Of a stretch of 64,000 nt of DNA, positions 8,750-16,790 are shown piece by piece. The first letter of the stretch is position 1. Each line of letters begins with the position of its first letter. Made by a program: the position numbers and the translations under genes. The notes under the pieces were generated by a model. That model saw only the letters and a program-made list of their open reading frames with translations. It was not told the origin of the DNA and made no database searches. Origin of the DNA: Roseibium sp. (GTDB taxonomy: Bacteria > Pseudomonadota > Alphaproteobacteria > Rhizobiales > Stappiaceae); contig JAEPNV010000007.1 of assembly GCA_017643215.1 (NCBI GenBank), positions 124,001-188,000 on the forward strand. The letters are read 5' to 3'.

Positions 8750-9451
8750 ATGGCAACGCACAACGACACCGACGATTTTGCGGACGCGGCCGGCGCCGGA
8801 GTTCAAGCGCTCATTGACCGGCTGAGAACCGAAGGCGTTGCGGCCGGGCAGTCCGAAGCCGATGAAATCCTGCGCGCCGCCAAGGCAAAAGCGGAAGAAA
8901 TGATTGGCGACGCGGAACGGAAAGCCGACGAGTTGCTGGCCAACGCCCGCGCCGAAGCGGACCGGGAAAAAGCCGCGACCGAAGACGGATTGAAAGTGGC
9001 GGCCAGAGATCTTGTGCTGAACCTGCGCAACGAACTCGGCGACCGCATCCAGCAGGAGGCAAGCCGTCTTGTCGGCATCACCTTGGCCGACGAGACCTTT
9101 CTCCAAAAACTGATCCTTGCGATGGCGGACAAAGCAAAGACCAATGCCTCGGTTTCACAAACGGAACCGATGGAGATCGTGTTGCCGGACAAAATCATCA
9201 CGTTTGATGAGCTGAAGCAGTCGCCCGAGGCCGTCGAACCCGGGACCCTGACCCATTTTGTGATTGCGCTGGCCGGAAAGGTGTTGCGCGACGGTGTGAC
9301 CTTCTCCACCACGCCCGACCTCGATGGCATCCGCGTGAAACTGACGGATCGCGATGTCTCCATTGATTTGACTGAAACGGCAATCGCCGCGCTTTTAAAA
9401 CAGCATTTGCAACCACGGCTGCGGGCCGTGATGGAAGGCGTGTTGCGCTGA
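8750..9451 (+). CDS. atpE: V/A-type ATP synthase subunit E (peripheral stalk)
   Basis: The protein has 233 aa. An N-terminal Ala/Glu/Lys-rich coiled coil (residues about 15-90, EILRAAKAKAEEMIGDAERK) is followed by a globular C-terminal domain, the layout of V-type subunit E. A strong GGAGG site precedes the ATG (taggaggttccATG). It pairs structurally with a G/H-type subunit in larger V-ATPases, but no such gene is present here. It is followed two bases later by a DUF2764-like gene, the same pairing found in chlamydial and spirochaete V-ATPase operons. Confidence 0.85.
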   Translation: MATHNDTDDFADAAGAGVQALIDRLRTEGVAAGQSEADEILRAAKAKAEEMIGDAERKADELLANARAEADREKAATEDGLKVAARDLVLNLRNELGDRIQQEASRLVGITLADETFLQKLILAMADKAKTNASVSQTEPMEIVLPDKIITFDELKQSPEAVEPGTLTHFVIALAGKVLRDGVTFSTTPDLDGIRVKLTDRDVSIDLTETAIAALLKQHLQPRLRAVMEGVLR

Positions 9452-9453
9452 CG

Positions 9454-10203
9454 ATGTCCAATTCCCATCAATACATCGCGTTGATCTGCAGTCTGCCCCA
9501 CCTCGGCTTGCTGTTTTCGCGCGCGGATGTCCCGATCTCCGCGTTTCGCCTGAAGCAGCGCCTTGCCGTGCTGGCGCCGGACCATGCGCGCTTGCTGCGT
9601 GACATGATCGCGGTCACGGATTGGGCAGGGGTCGCCCGCTGCAACGAGGACAGCGAGGTCCTTGCGCGCGCGAACAAGGTTGTTGCGGACCTTGCCGACT
9701 ATCCCGACTTGCAGCACCTTGCCGGCACGCGGATGGAAACGCGGACGATCATCGCCGCCCTCAGGCGCCGCCGCGACGGCCAGGAAACGCCTGGCGACAT
9801 ACGCGGTTGGGGCTTTGGCCGTTGGTGCACCCAGATCAGCAACAACTGGAGCGATCCCGGCTTCGGGCTGTCCCATTTCATGCCCTGGGTTCCCGAAGCG
9901 CATCAACTGATGGCCGCCGGAGACCACATCGCGATGGAGCGTTTGGCTCTGACCGAAGTGTTTCGCCAGCTCGATCACTATGGCCACACCCATCAGTTCG
10001 ATTTTGAAGCGGTTGGCATCTATGTCCTGCGTTGGGTGATTGTCGAACGCTGGTCCCGCTACAATGTCAAGGACGCGCGGCGGCGCCTTGGGACCCTGGT
10101 CGACGCGGCGCTCAACCCGTCCAACGCCGCACCCCCATTTCCGCTGGCTCGGCCGGAGCCTTTTCTCGGCCAACCTGCGATTTTCGAGGAGACGGCGTCA
10201 TGA
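9454..10203 (+). CDS. DUF2764-like V-ATPase-associated protein
   Basis: The protein has 249 aa and is all-helical in look. It begins HQYIALICSLPHLGLL, the PxL start typical of DUF2764 proteins encoded between subunits E and A in reduced bacterial V-ATPase operons. It is soluble, with no signal peptide. WGFGRWCTQISNNWSDPGFGLS is a Trp-rich middle stretch, and VGIYVLRWVIVERWSRYN near residue 190 matches a helical core. No subunit C gene is present, so it may do the job of the C/d connector between rotor and membrane ring. That role is inference from position. It overlaps the start of subunit A by ATGA. Confidence 0.7.
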   Translation: MSNSHQYIALICSLPHLGLLFSRADVPISAFRLKQRLAVLAPDHARLLRDMIAVTDWAGVARCNEDSEVLARANKVVADLADYPDLQHLAGTRMETRTIIAALRRRRDGQETPGDIRGWGFGRWCTQISNNWSDPGFGLSHFMPWVPEAHQLMAAGDHIAMERLALTEVFRQLDHYGHTHQFDFEAVGIYVLRWVIVERWSRYNVKDARRRLGTLVDAALNPSNAAPPFPLARPEPFLGQPAIFEETAS

Positions 10204-12044
10204 CCAGTCATGTTCAGCTTCCAGAGCCGACAGCCGCAATCGTGGCCGTGCAGGATGACCTAGTGACCCTCTCGCCGCTTGGCGATGCGCCGCTGATCAA
10301 GAACGAAGTGGTCTATATCATTCCGCATGGACCCGAACGCGATGGAAAACCGCGCGAATATTTGAAGGCCGAAGTGCTGCGCGTGCGGGGTAAAACGGCC
10401 GAGGCACAAGTGTTTGAAAGCACGGTCGGCGTGCGTGTCGGCGATAAGGTCATTCAAAGCGGCGAGATGCTGTCGGTGGCCCTTGGCCCCGGTCTGCTGG
10501 GTACCGTCTTTGACGGCCTGCAAAATCCATTGGCCGATATCGCGGCCGAGCACGGCTTTTTCCTGCCACGCGGCGTCCTGACAAATGCCCTTGATGGCAC
10601 GCGCAAGTGGGCCTTTGAACCGAAGGTGAAGTCGGGCGACCAGGTCAAGGCCGGTGATGTCCTTGGAACCGTCCCGGAAGGCCGGTTCGACCACAAGATC
10701 ATGGTCCCGTTCGTGTTTACCGGCCCATGGTCGGTTGAACGCGTGCGGGAAGGATCGTTCACGATCGACGAGATCGTCGTGACTCTCAAGGATCAACGCG
10801 GGAGATTGCGCGATCTCACGATGGTGCAACACTGGCCGGTGCGCCGGGCAATTCCCGAAGGGCTCGTGAGAGCCGGGCAAAGCGAGCGGCTCTATCCAAG
10901 CGAGCCATTGATCACGACATTACGGCTAATCGATACGTTTTTCCCGATCGCGCGTGGCGGCACCGGCTGCATTCCAGGGCCCTTTGGCGCCGGAAAAACG
11001 GTCCTGCAGTCGCTGATATCCCGGTTTTCCGCCGTCAACATCGTGATTGTCGTGGCTTGCGGCGAGCGCGCCGGCGAAGTTGTTGAAACAATTACCGAAT
11101 TCCCCAACCAGCCGGACCCGACCGGAGGTGGCACGTTGATGGACCGGACGGTCATCATCTGCAACACCTCCTCCATGCCCGTGGCGGCCCGCGAGGCCTC
11201 CATTTACACGGGCATCACGCTCGGCGAGTATTACCGCCAGATGGGATACAACGTCCTGTTGATTGCCGACAGCACGTCCCGCTGGGCCCAGGCCATGCGC
11301 GAAACCTCCGGCCGGTTGGAGGAGATTCCCGGCGAAGAAGCCTTCCCCGCCTATCTGGATTCGGCAATCAGAGGCATCTACGAACGCGCCGGTGTCTTGC
11401 GAACCGGATCCGGGGAAACCGGCAGCCTGACCATGATCGGCACCGTGTCACCAGCCGGCGGCAACTTTGAGGAGCCGGTGACACAGTCGACGCTTGGCAC
11501 GGTGAAGACCTTTTTGGGCCTGTCTTCCGAGCGGGCCTACAAACGGTTTTATCCCGCGGTCGATCCGCTTTTGTCCTGGTCACGCTATCACACCCAATTG
11601 ACCGCCTGGTACGACGCCAATATCGGGCCGGACTGGGTGACCAGGGTCGATGAAATGTTGGAGCTTTTAAGCCAGGGCGACGAGATCGCGCGCATGATGC
11701 AAGTGACCGGCGAAGAGGGCGTATCGACCGCTGATTTTGTGCTTCATCAAAAAGCGCTGTTTCTCGATATGGTCTATCTTCAACAAGATGCCTTTGACGA
11801 CGTGGACGTTTCCGCGCCGCTGGCCCGCCAGCAGGAAACCTTCGATCTGGTCTACAGGATCGCCAAGACCCACTTCGATTTTGAGGACAAGGACGCTGTA
11901 CGGCGCTTTTTCACCGATCAAACCGCCCTGTTCAAGAACCTCAACTATTCCTCCGACGGCAGCAAGGACCGCACGGCCTTGATTAAGAACATCAATGATA
12001 ATCTGCACGCCGCACCGACAGCAATTGCCTCGTCTTCTGGATGA
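10200..12044 (+). CDS. atpA: V/A-type ATP synthase subunit A (catalytic)
   Basis: The protein has 614 aa from the ATG at 10200, which overlaps the previous stop. Starts further upstream are read-through. The P-loop GPFGAGKT is at residues 260-267 (Lys266), followed by [11 protein letters not shown] with the catalytic-type Glu. The non-homologous bulge insertion (about 110-190), diagnostic of subunit A, includes [37 protein letters not shown] and the [12 protein letters not shown] segment are also family hallmarks. It hydrolyses or makes ATP in the A3B3 head. It is last in the operon, separated by about 50 bases from a convergent gene. Confidence 0.96.
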   Translation: MTSHVQLPEPTAAIVAVQDDLVTLSPLGDAPLIKNEVVYIIPHGPERDGKPREYLKAEVLRVRGKTAEAQVFESTVGVRVGDKVIQSGEMLSVALGPGLLGTVFDGLQNPLADIAAEHGFFLPRGVLTNALDGTRKWAFEPKVKSGDQVKAGDVLGTVPEGRFDHKIMVPFVFTGPWSVERVREGSFTIDEIVVTLKDQRGRLRDLTMVQHWPVRRAIPEGLVRAGQSERLYPSEPLITTLRLIDTFFPIARGGTGCIPGPFGAGKTVLQSLISRFSAVNIVIVVACGERAGEVVETITEFPNQPDPTGGGTLMDRTVIICNTSSMPVAAREASIYTGITLGEYYRQMGYNVLLIADSTSRWAQAMRETSGRLEEIPGEEAFPAYLDSAIRGIYERAGVLRTGSGETGSLTMIGTVSPAGGNFEEPVTQSTLGTVKTFLGLSSERAYKRFYPAVDPLLSWSRYHTQLTAWYDANIGPDWVTRVDEMLELLSQGDEIARMMQVTGEEGVSTADFVLHQKALFLDMVYLQQDAFDDVDVSAPLARQQETFDLVYRIAKTHFDFEDKDAVRRFFTDQTALFKNLNYSSDGSKDRTALIKNINDNLHAAPTAIASSSG

Positions 12045-12063
12045 GCCTCGAAGACAGCCCGGG

Positions 12064-12081
12064 TCCGATCGAGCGATCGGA
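12064..12081. terminator. Palindrome between convergent genes, possible terminator
   Basis: TCCGATC-GAGC-GATCGGA is a perfect 7-bp stem with a 4-base loop, in the 53-base gap between the end of the ATPase operon and the convergent binding-protein gene. No T-run follows on either strand, so termination activity is doubtful. Confidence 0.3.
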
Positions 12082-12097
12082 TTGACGGCAAATAGCT

Positions 12098-13114
12098 TTA
12101 TTGCAGGATCGCGCTCTCCCACTCCGAAACAAAGCTGCGGTTCTTGAACCTGTCCAGATAAACCAGCAGACCCGGGCCAAGCTGGATCCGGCGCAGACTG
12201 ATCTCCTTCGCCGCGCCCAGGACACCGGTCCCGGTGAGAAAGTTCATTTTTCCGCTGCCGGATTGTGAGACCAGATGGTCGACCAGCCGGCCGGCCAAAT
12301 CAGGGTTTTCCGAAGTCAGCGGTATGATCGCGGTTCGCAGCATGACGGTGGTGAAATCCGACGGCAGCACGATCGTAAAGGCGTCCTCGTCATCATGATT
12401 GAGGGCATAGCTCCCGAGCACGTTGTAGGCGATGAGGAGGTCGCCGGAGACCACGTCGTTGATCATGTCAGAGGAACAGCAATACAGCTTCGCCCGAAGG
12501 CCCCCCATGACTTCTGCCAGCCGCCAATAGGTTTCCGATGCCCGCGCATCTTGCGTCGCAAACAGATAGCCCAGTCCGGACTGGCGAACGTCATAGGTCC
12601 CAACGCGGCCGCGAAACCGCTCGGGGTTTTCCCGCATCACCGAGATGAGTTCCTGGCGGTTGCGCGGAATGTCCAGTTCGTCGAAGGCCGCGTTCGAGAC
12701 GACGATCGTGGCAGGCTCTTGCGTAAAGGCAAAGACCTGGTCACGCCAATTCGCCCAGTCGGGCAGCGCTAGCGTCGATGGCGACCGGTAGCTGAGCGCC
12801 AGTCCGTCATTGGCAAGTTTCGTCTGCAAATCCATCGCGCTGGAAATGACCAGATCATAGGCGAGACCCTGGTCGTGGACGGCCCGCATCACGTCGGAAG
12901 AACTGGCGACCGTGTAGTCAATCGCAAGGTTCGGGTTGCCGTCCAGAAAAGGTCTGACGATTGGCGCAAAAAAGGCAATATCGGCCGTCGAAACAACCCG
13001 CAAAACGGTGTCGGCGTTGTTCGGCCCGAATGTCGTCCGGTCCTCAATGACAAAAGCAAGGGCCGGCGCGCTGGCCATCAGCATCATGAAAAGGGAAACG
13101 ACAACTTCACGCAT
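12098..13114 (-). CDS. Periplasmic solute-binding protein linked to a Tct-type two-component system
   Basis: The protein has 338 aa from the ATG at 13114 (MREVVVSLFMMLMASAPALA), a clear signal peptide. GGTGGAG just upstream is a ribosome site. The frame is open further upstream only because it runs through the kinase gene. The mature part has the pattern of iron/molybdate-type ABC substrate-binding proteins (VVSTADIAFFAPIVRPFL, YDLVISSAMDLQTKLA, DVVSGDLLIAYNVLGSYAL). No ABC permease or ATPase gene is adjacent. Instead it overlaps the sensor-kinase gene by 31 bases. It therefore probably works as a periplasmic ligand sensor for that kinase rather than as a transporter component. Confidence 0.8.
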   Translation of the reverse strand: MREVVVSLFMMLMASAPALAFVIEDRTTFGPNNADTVLRVVSTADIAFFAPIVRPFLDGNPNLAIDYTVASSSDVMRAVHDQGLAYDLVISSAMDLQTKLANDGLALSYRSPSTLALPDWANWRDQVFAFTQEPATIVVSNAAFDELDIPRNRQELISVMRENPERFRGRVGTYDVRQSGLGYLFATQDARASETYWRLAEVMGGLRAKLYCCSSDMINDVVSGDLLIAYNVLGSYALNHDDEDAFTIVLPSDFTTVMLRTAIIPLTSENPDLAGRLVDHLVSQSGSGKMNFLTGTGVLGAAKEISLRRIQLGPGLLVYLDRFKNRSFVSEWESAILQ

Positions 13115-14463
13115 GCTCCACCTTCCTCGCTGTTGCCATAGTGCAAGGCGCCATTGTGAGCGCGGGCAACCTCGTCGACAATCGTCAGGCCGAGGCCCGA
13201 TCCCACGGTGCCGGTCACGTTCTCGCCGCGCGAATAGCGGCCGACCAGCCGCTTGGCCGGATCGGGCGGAAACCCGGGCCCATTGTCTTTCACGATGACG
13301 ACGGCGCGGCCCGCGTCGCGCACCAGGCTGACTTCGGCCCAACCATCTGTCTTTGAGTATTTGATCGCATTGTCCAGAAGGTTGCGGAGCGCGTTTTGAA
13401 TGAGGATCGGATCGCCCTGTATCTCTGCCGGCTCCAGCCCCGCTACACGAAGATCGACATCCCGCAGTTCCGACAACGGCTGCAACCGTTCGACCGTATC
13501 CTTGACGATGGCCGCCAGATCGACCGGTTCCTTCACAAGGTGATCGGCCCGAAACGTCACCATCGCATGGTCAAGCATTTGACCGGCCGATCTTGAGCTT
13601 TCATCAATCGCCCGGATCATTTCGCGAACCGCGGCCCTGTTTTCCGCTTTTTCGACACGGCGCAGAGTGATTTCGGCCCGTGTTCGCACGACGGCAAGCG
13701 GCGTGCGGACCCGGTGGGCCGCCTCGGCAATGAACTCTTCCGACTGAACGAGCGAGTTCTGCAGCCGGTCCATGAAGCTGTTCAACGACGACACAAGCGG
13801 CGCCATTTCGGAGGGAACGGGCGCGGCGACAGGCCGCAAGTCCTTCGGCCCGCGGCGCGCCACGGACTCGGCCAGCCGATGCAGCGGTTTGGTCGTGCTT
13901 CGCGCGACAATGGTCGCAAACAGGGCCGTCAGAAGGAAAAAACTCGCCCCCACGGCCAGCGCGATCCGGGAAATGCGGGACAGTGTCTCGCGCTGTCCGT
14001 CCAGTGTCTGGGCGACGGAAACTTCAAGCACTTGCGAAACCGGACCGATCGACACGATCCGCCGCGTGGAGGCGATCCGAACGTCTTCGCCCCTGAAATG
14101 CGTGGAATAAAAGACGTTGTCCGATCCGCGGGAGCCCGGTGGGCCAGGCAAATCCTCATATCCGGAGAGGAAGTCTTCGCCCATGGAAATCGAATAGTAG
14201 ATCCGCTCATCCGCGACCGTGCCAAGCATCGAGAATGCGGCATAGGGCAAATCGATGGTGATTTCGCCGTTCTGGACAGACGCGCTGTCGAGGATCGAGA
14301 TCGCCGAGGCGGATAGAATGTTGTCCTGGCTTTCCTGGGCAATCTGCCGCGCGATCGACTGGACCACAAAATAAAGCAGCACGGCCAGCACCGCCGCGCC
14401 AATCAGCAACAAGACGACAAGGCGGCGCTGGATTGAGCCATGAACGCTGGGTTGGGAATTCAT
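13084..14463 (-). CDS. tctE: Sensor histidine kinase, TctE-like
   Basis: The protein has 459 aa. TM1 is at residues about 14-33, a periplasmic sensor domain spans 35-165, and TM2 is at about 168-190. HAMP follows, then the dimerisation domain with the phospho-acceptor His in EFIAEAAHRVRTPLAVVR, and HATPase motifs N (NALRNLLDNAIKYS), G1 (DNGPGFP) and G2 (GSGLGLTIVDE). The H-box reads AHRVRTPL instead of the textbook SHELRTPL, a form common in TctE-like kinases. It shares a four-base overlap with the response regulator and a 31-base overlap with the binding protein. It probably senses a carboxylate bound by that protein and controls the divergent tctCBA operon. Confidence 0.9.
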   Translation of the reverse strand: MNSQPSVHGSIQRRLVVLLLIGAAVLAVLLYFVVQSIARQIAQESQDNILSASAISILDSASVQNGEITIDLPYAAFSMLGTVADERIYYSISMGEDFLSGYEDLPGPPGSRGSDNVFYSTHFRGEDVRIASTRRIVSIGPVSQVLEVSVAQTLDGQRETLSRISRIALAVGASFFLLTALFATIVARSTTKPLHRLAESVARRGPKDLRPVAAPVPSEMAPLVSSLNSFMDRLQNSLVQSEEFIAEAAHRVRTPLAVVRTRAEITLRRVEKAENRAAVREMIRAIDESSRSAGQMLDHAMVTFRADHLVKEPVDLAAIVKDTVERLQPLSELRDVDLRVAGLEPAEIQGDPILIQNALRNLLDNAIKYSKTDGWAEVSLVRDAGRAVVIVKDNGPGFPPDPAKRLVGRYSRGENVTGTVGSGLGLTIVDEVARAHNGALHYGNSEEGGACVKLSFPFS

Positions 14464-15125
14464 GTGAACTCCAGCTTGTAGCCCATGCCGCGAACCGTCG
14501 TGATGGTGGCATTCGAGTTCGCAAGGTGTTTCCGAAGCCGCGCCACATAGACTTCGATTGCGTTTTCAGTGACTTCCTCATCGAAGGAGAACAGCCGGTC
14601 GACCAATTTCGGTTTGGAAAAAATCTGACCTGGCGCGCCGATGAAGATTTCAAAAAGTCTCAGTTCCCGGGTGCGGAGCTGAACCTCCACGCTGCCGATG
14701 TGGAGCGTTCCCGCCAAGGAATCGAAGGTGAGATCGCCGCGTTTGATGAGATTGCGGGCGGCTCCACCCCGCCGCCGCAGGACTGCCCGGCAACGCGCCT
14801 CGAACTCTGAAAAATCGAAGGGTTTGACGACGTAGTCATCGGCACCGAGATCCAAAACGCCGACCCGGTCGGACACTTCCGAGCGCGCGGTCAGAACGAT
14901 GATCGGCGTGCCATTTTCCAGATTGCGGTGTTCGGCCAGGAACGTCCGCCCGTCGCCGTCGGGAAGCATGATGTCCAGCAGGATCAGGTCATAATCGGTG
15001 ATCGCGCAGTGGTCCCAGGCCGCCGAAAGACTGTCCGCGTGGTCGACCACATGGCCGTCCAGACTCAGCCGGTCCACGATCGCCTTGCCCAACTGAGCAT
15101 TGTCCTCAATCAACAAAAACCGCAT
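14460..15125 (-). CDS. tctD: OmpR-family response regulator, TctD-like
   Basis: The protein has 221 aa from the ATG at 15125 (MRFLLIEDNAQLGKAIVDRL). The receiver domain has the acidic pair near residues 8-9, the phospho-Asp in DLILLDIMLPDGDG, the Thr/Lys switch residues in PIIVLTARS and DDYVVKPFD, and a winged-helix DNA-binding domain ending TTVRGMGYKLEF. It overlaps the kinase start by ATGA. It is divergent from tctC across a 96-base gap, so that gap most likely holds its binding sites. Confidence 0.92.
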   Translation of the reverse strand: MRFLLIEDNAQLGKAIVDRLSLDGHVVDHADSLSAAWDHCAITDYDLILLDIMLPDGDGRTFLAEHRNLENGTPIIVLTARSEVSDRVGVLDLGADDYVVKPFDFSEFEARCRAVLRRRGGAARNLIKRGDLTFDSLAGTLHIGSVEVQLRTRELRLFEIFIGAPGQIFSKPKLVDRLFSFDEEVTENAIEVYVARLRKHLANSNATITTVRGMGYKLEFT

Positions 15126-15221
15126 TTTTGTTGCCCTTGTCAGGTCTGTGTCAGCTTGGTCGCTCAGCCTCTCCATTGATGGGCGGATGACACGGCCCAT
15201 GTCAATTGGGAGGAAAATCAG

Positions 15222-16202
15222 ATGACATTCAAACTGGGCCGCCGTGCCCTGATCGCTGCTGCTGCGGCCTTTTCCATCGCAGGCACAACGCTTGCTGCAG
15301 CCGAGCAAGTCGTCGACGAAGTTCACTTCTTGATCCCCGGCGGCGCAGGTGGCGGCTGGGACGGGACCGCGCGCGGCACCGGGGAAGCTCTGACCAAGTC
15401 CGGCCTTGTCGGCCAGGCGTCCTATGAAAACATGTCCGGCGGCGGTGGCGGAAAGGCGATCGCGTATCTCATCGAAAACGCCGAAAGCCTCGACAACACC
15501 TTGATGGTCAACTCGACGCCGATCGTGATCCGGTCATTGACGGGCGTCTTCCCGCAAAGCTTCCGCGACCTCACGCTGGTCGCCGGGACGATTGGCGACT
15601 ACGCGGCCATCGTCGTCGGCAAGGACAGCCCGATCAATTCCATGTCCGAACTCATCGCGGCGTACAAAGCCGATCCGTCGGGCGTTGCCATTGGCGGTGG
15701 CTCCGTGCCAGGCGGTATGGACCATCTCGTGGCGGCAATGGCGATGGAAGCGGCGGGCGAAGATCCGACCGCGGTCAAGTACATCCCCTATGACGCGGGC
15801 GGCAAAGCGATGGCCGGTCTCCTGTCTGGCGAAATCGCCGCGCTTTCCACCGGGTTCTCCGAGGCCGTCGACTTGGCGAATGCCGGAGAAGTCAAGATCA
15901 TCGGGGTGACCTCGCCGGAGCGCGTCGATGCCTATCCCGACGCCCCGACGATGAAGGAACAGGGCCTTGACACCGAATTCGTCAACTGGCGCGGTTTCTT
16001 CGCAGCTCCCGGCCTTTCAGCCGACAAAGTTGCGGCGTACCAGGAAGCGATCGCCAAGATGTACGAGACCGACGCTTGGGAAGAAGTCCGTGCGCGCAAC
16101 GGCTGGGTGAACATCCACAACCCGGGCGATGACTTCAAAGCCTTCCTGGAAGACCAGGAAAAGCAGATCGGCGATCTAATGAAAAAGCTCGGCTTTCTCT
16201 GA
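15222..16202 (+). CDS. tctC: Tripartite tricarboxylate transporter substrate-binding protein TctC
   Basis: The protein has 326 aa with an N-terminal signal peptide (residues 1-26, LIAAAAAFSIAGTTLAAAE) and the Bug/TctC fold. IPGGAGGGWDGTARGTG is the classic carboxylate-binding glycine loop, followed by ENMSGGGGGKAI and GGGSVPGGMDHL. A strong GGGAGG precedes the ATG. It captures a carboxylate in the periplasm and hands it to TctAB. A very stable hairpin separates it from tctB, the usual device for making more binding protein than membrane subunits. Confidence 0.93.
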   Translation: MTFKLGRRALIAAAAAFSIAGTTLAAAEQVVDEVHFLIPGGAGGGWDGTARGTGEALTKSGLVGQASYENMSGGGGGKAIAYLIENAESLDNTLMVNSTPIVIRSLTGVFPQSFRDLTLVAGTIGDYAAIVVGKDSPINSMSELIAAYKADPSGVAIGGGSVPGGMDHLVAAMAMEAAGEDPTAVKYIPYDAGGKAMAGLLSGEIAALSTGFSEAVDLANAGEVKIIGVTSPERVDAYPDAPTMKEQGLDTEFVNWRGFFAAPGLSADKVAAYQEAIAKMYETDAWEEVRARNGWVNIHNPGDDFKAFLEDQEKQIGDLMKKLGFL

Positions 16203-16218
16203 GCACCCCCAATGTGAC

Positions 16219-16252
16219 GGCACGCGCGCCTGACCGGTTGGGCGCGCGTGCC
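16219..16252 (+). promoter_or_regulatory. Strong intergenic hairpin between tctC and tctB
   Basis: GGCACGCGCGCC and GGCGCGCGTGCC form a perfect 12-bp stem, with ten bases between the arms. It is followed by CAATAACATC, not a T-run. It lies 17 bases after the tctC stop and 43 before tctB. It probably stabilises the 3' end of tctC mRNA or partly terminates transcription, giving excess binding protein. Confidence 0.65.
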
Positions 16253-16294
16253 CAATAACATCAAGAATCGCACACTCACGTTGGGGAGGGGAGC

Positions 16295-16789
16295 ATGGCG
16301 CTCGACCGTTGGGTTGCGCTGGTCATATTGTTGATTTGCATGGTCTACGGATATACGGCCTTCTTCATGATGGACGGTGCTTTACCGCCTTTCATGCAGC
16401 GCAATCCGATCTGGCCATCCACTTTCCCCAAAGTGCTGTCGGTATTGGCGATCATCACGGCGCTCATCATAGTGCTTGGCCTCGAAAAAGGCGCCGCTGA
16501 ACCGAAGCCGATGGACATCAATTACCGCCGGTTAACCGATTATAAGCTCGGACAGGCGTTGGCCCTGCTCGGGATCATGGTGGCCTATGCCCTGCTCTTG
16601 CGCCCGGCCGGTTTTCTGATCGCCACGTCTGGGTTCTTGATTATTGGCGCTGCCGTCCTCGGCGAACGCAAGTTCCAGTATCTCGTGCCAATCGCCATCA
16701 TGGCCGCCGCGGGCATCTGGTACCTCGTTCAGGAGGTCCTGGGCATCTTCCTTCGGCCATGGCCGTTTTTTCTGACGACGGGAGGCTGA
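16295..16789 (+). CDS. tctB: Tripartite tricarboxylate transporter small membrane subunit TctB
   Basis: The protein has 164 aa with four hydrophobic segments (about 7-27, 45-63, 85-103, 108-145), the TctB/DUF1468 topology. It sits between tctC and tctA and ends one base before tctA. A GGGGAGGGG site precedes the ATG. Primary sequence in this family is poorly conserved, so identification rests on length, topology and position. Confidence 0.88.
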   Translation: MALDRWVALVILLICMVYGYTAFFMMDGALPPFMQRNPIWPSTFPKVLSVLAIITALIIVLGLEKGAAEPKPMDINYRRLTDYKLGQALALLGIMVAYALLLRPAGFLIATSGFLIIGAAVLGERKFQYLVPIAIMAAAGIWYLVQEVLGIFLRPWPFFLTTGG

Positions 16790-16790
16790 C

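Noticed and set aside
10032-10199. Longer start for V-ATPase subunit A
   Set aside because: The extension is out-of-frame reading of the DUF2764-like gene. The ATG at 10200 gives the family's normal N-terminus.
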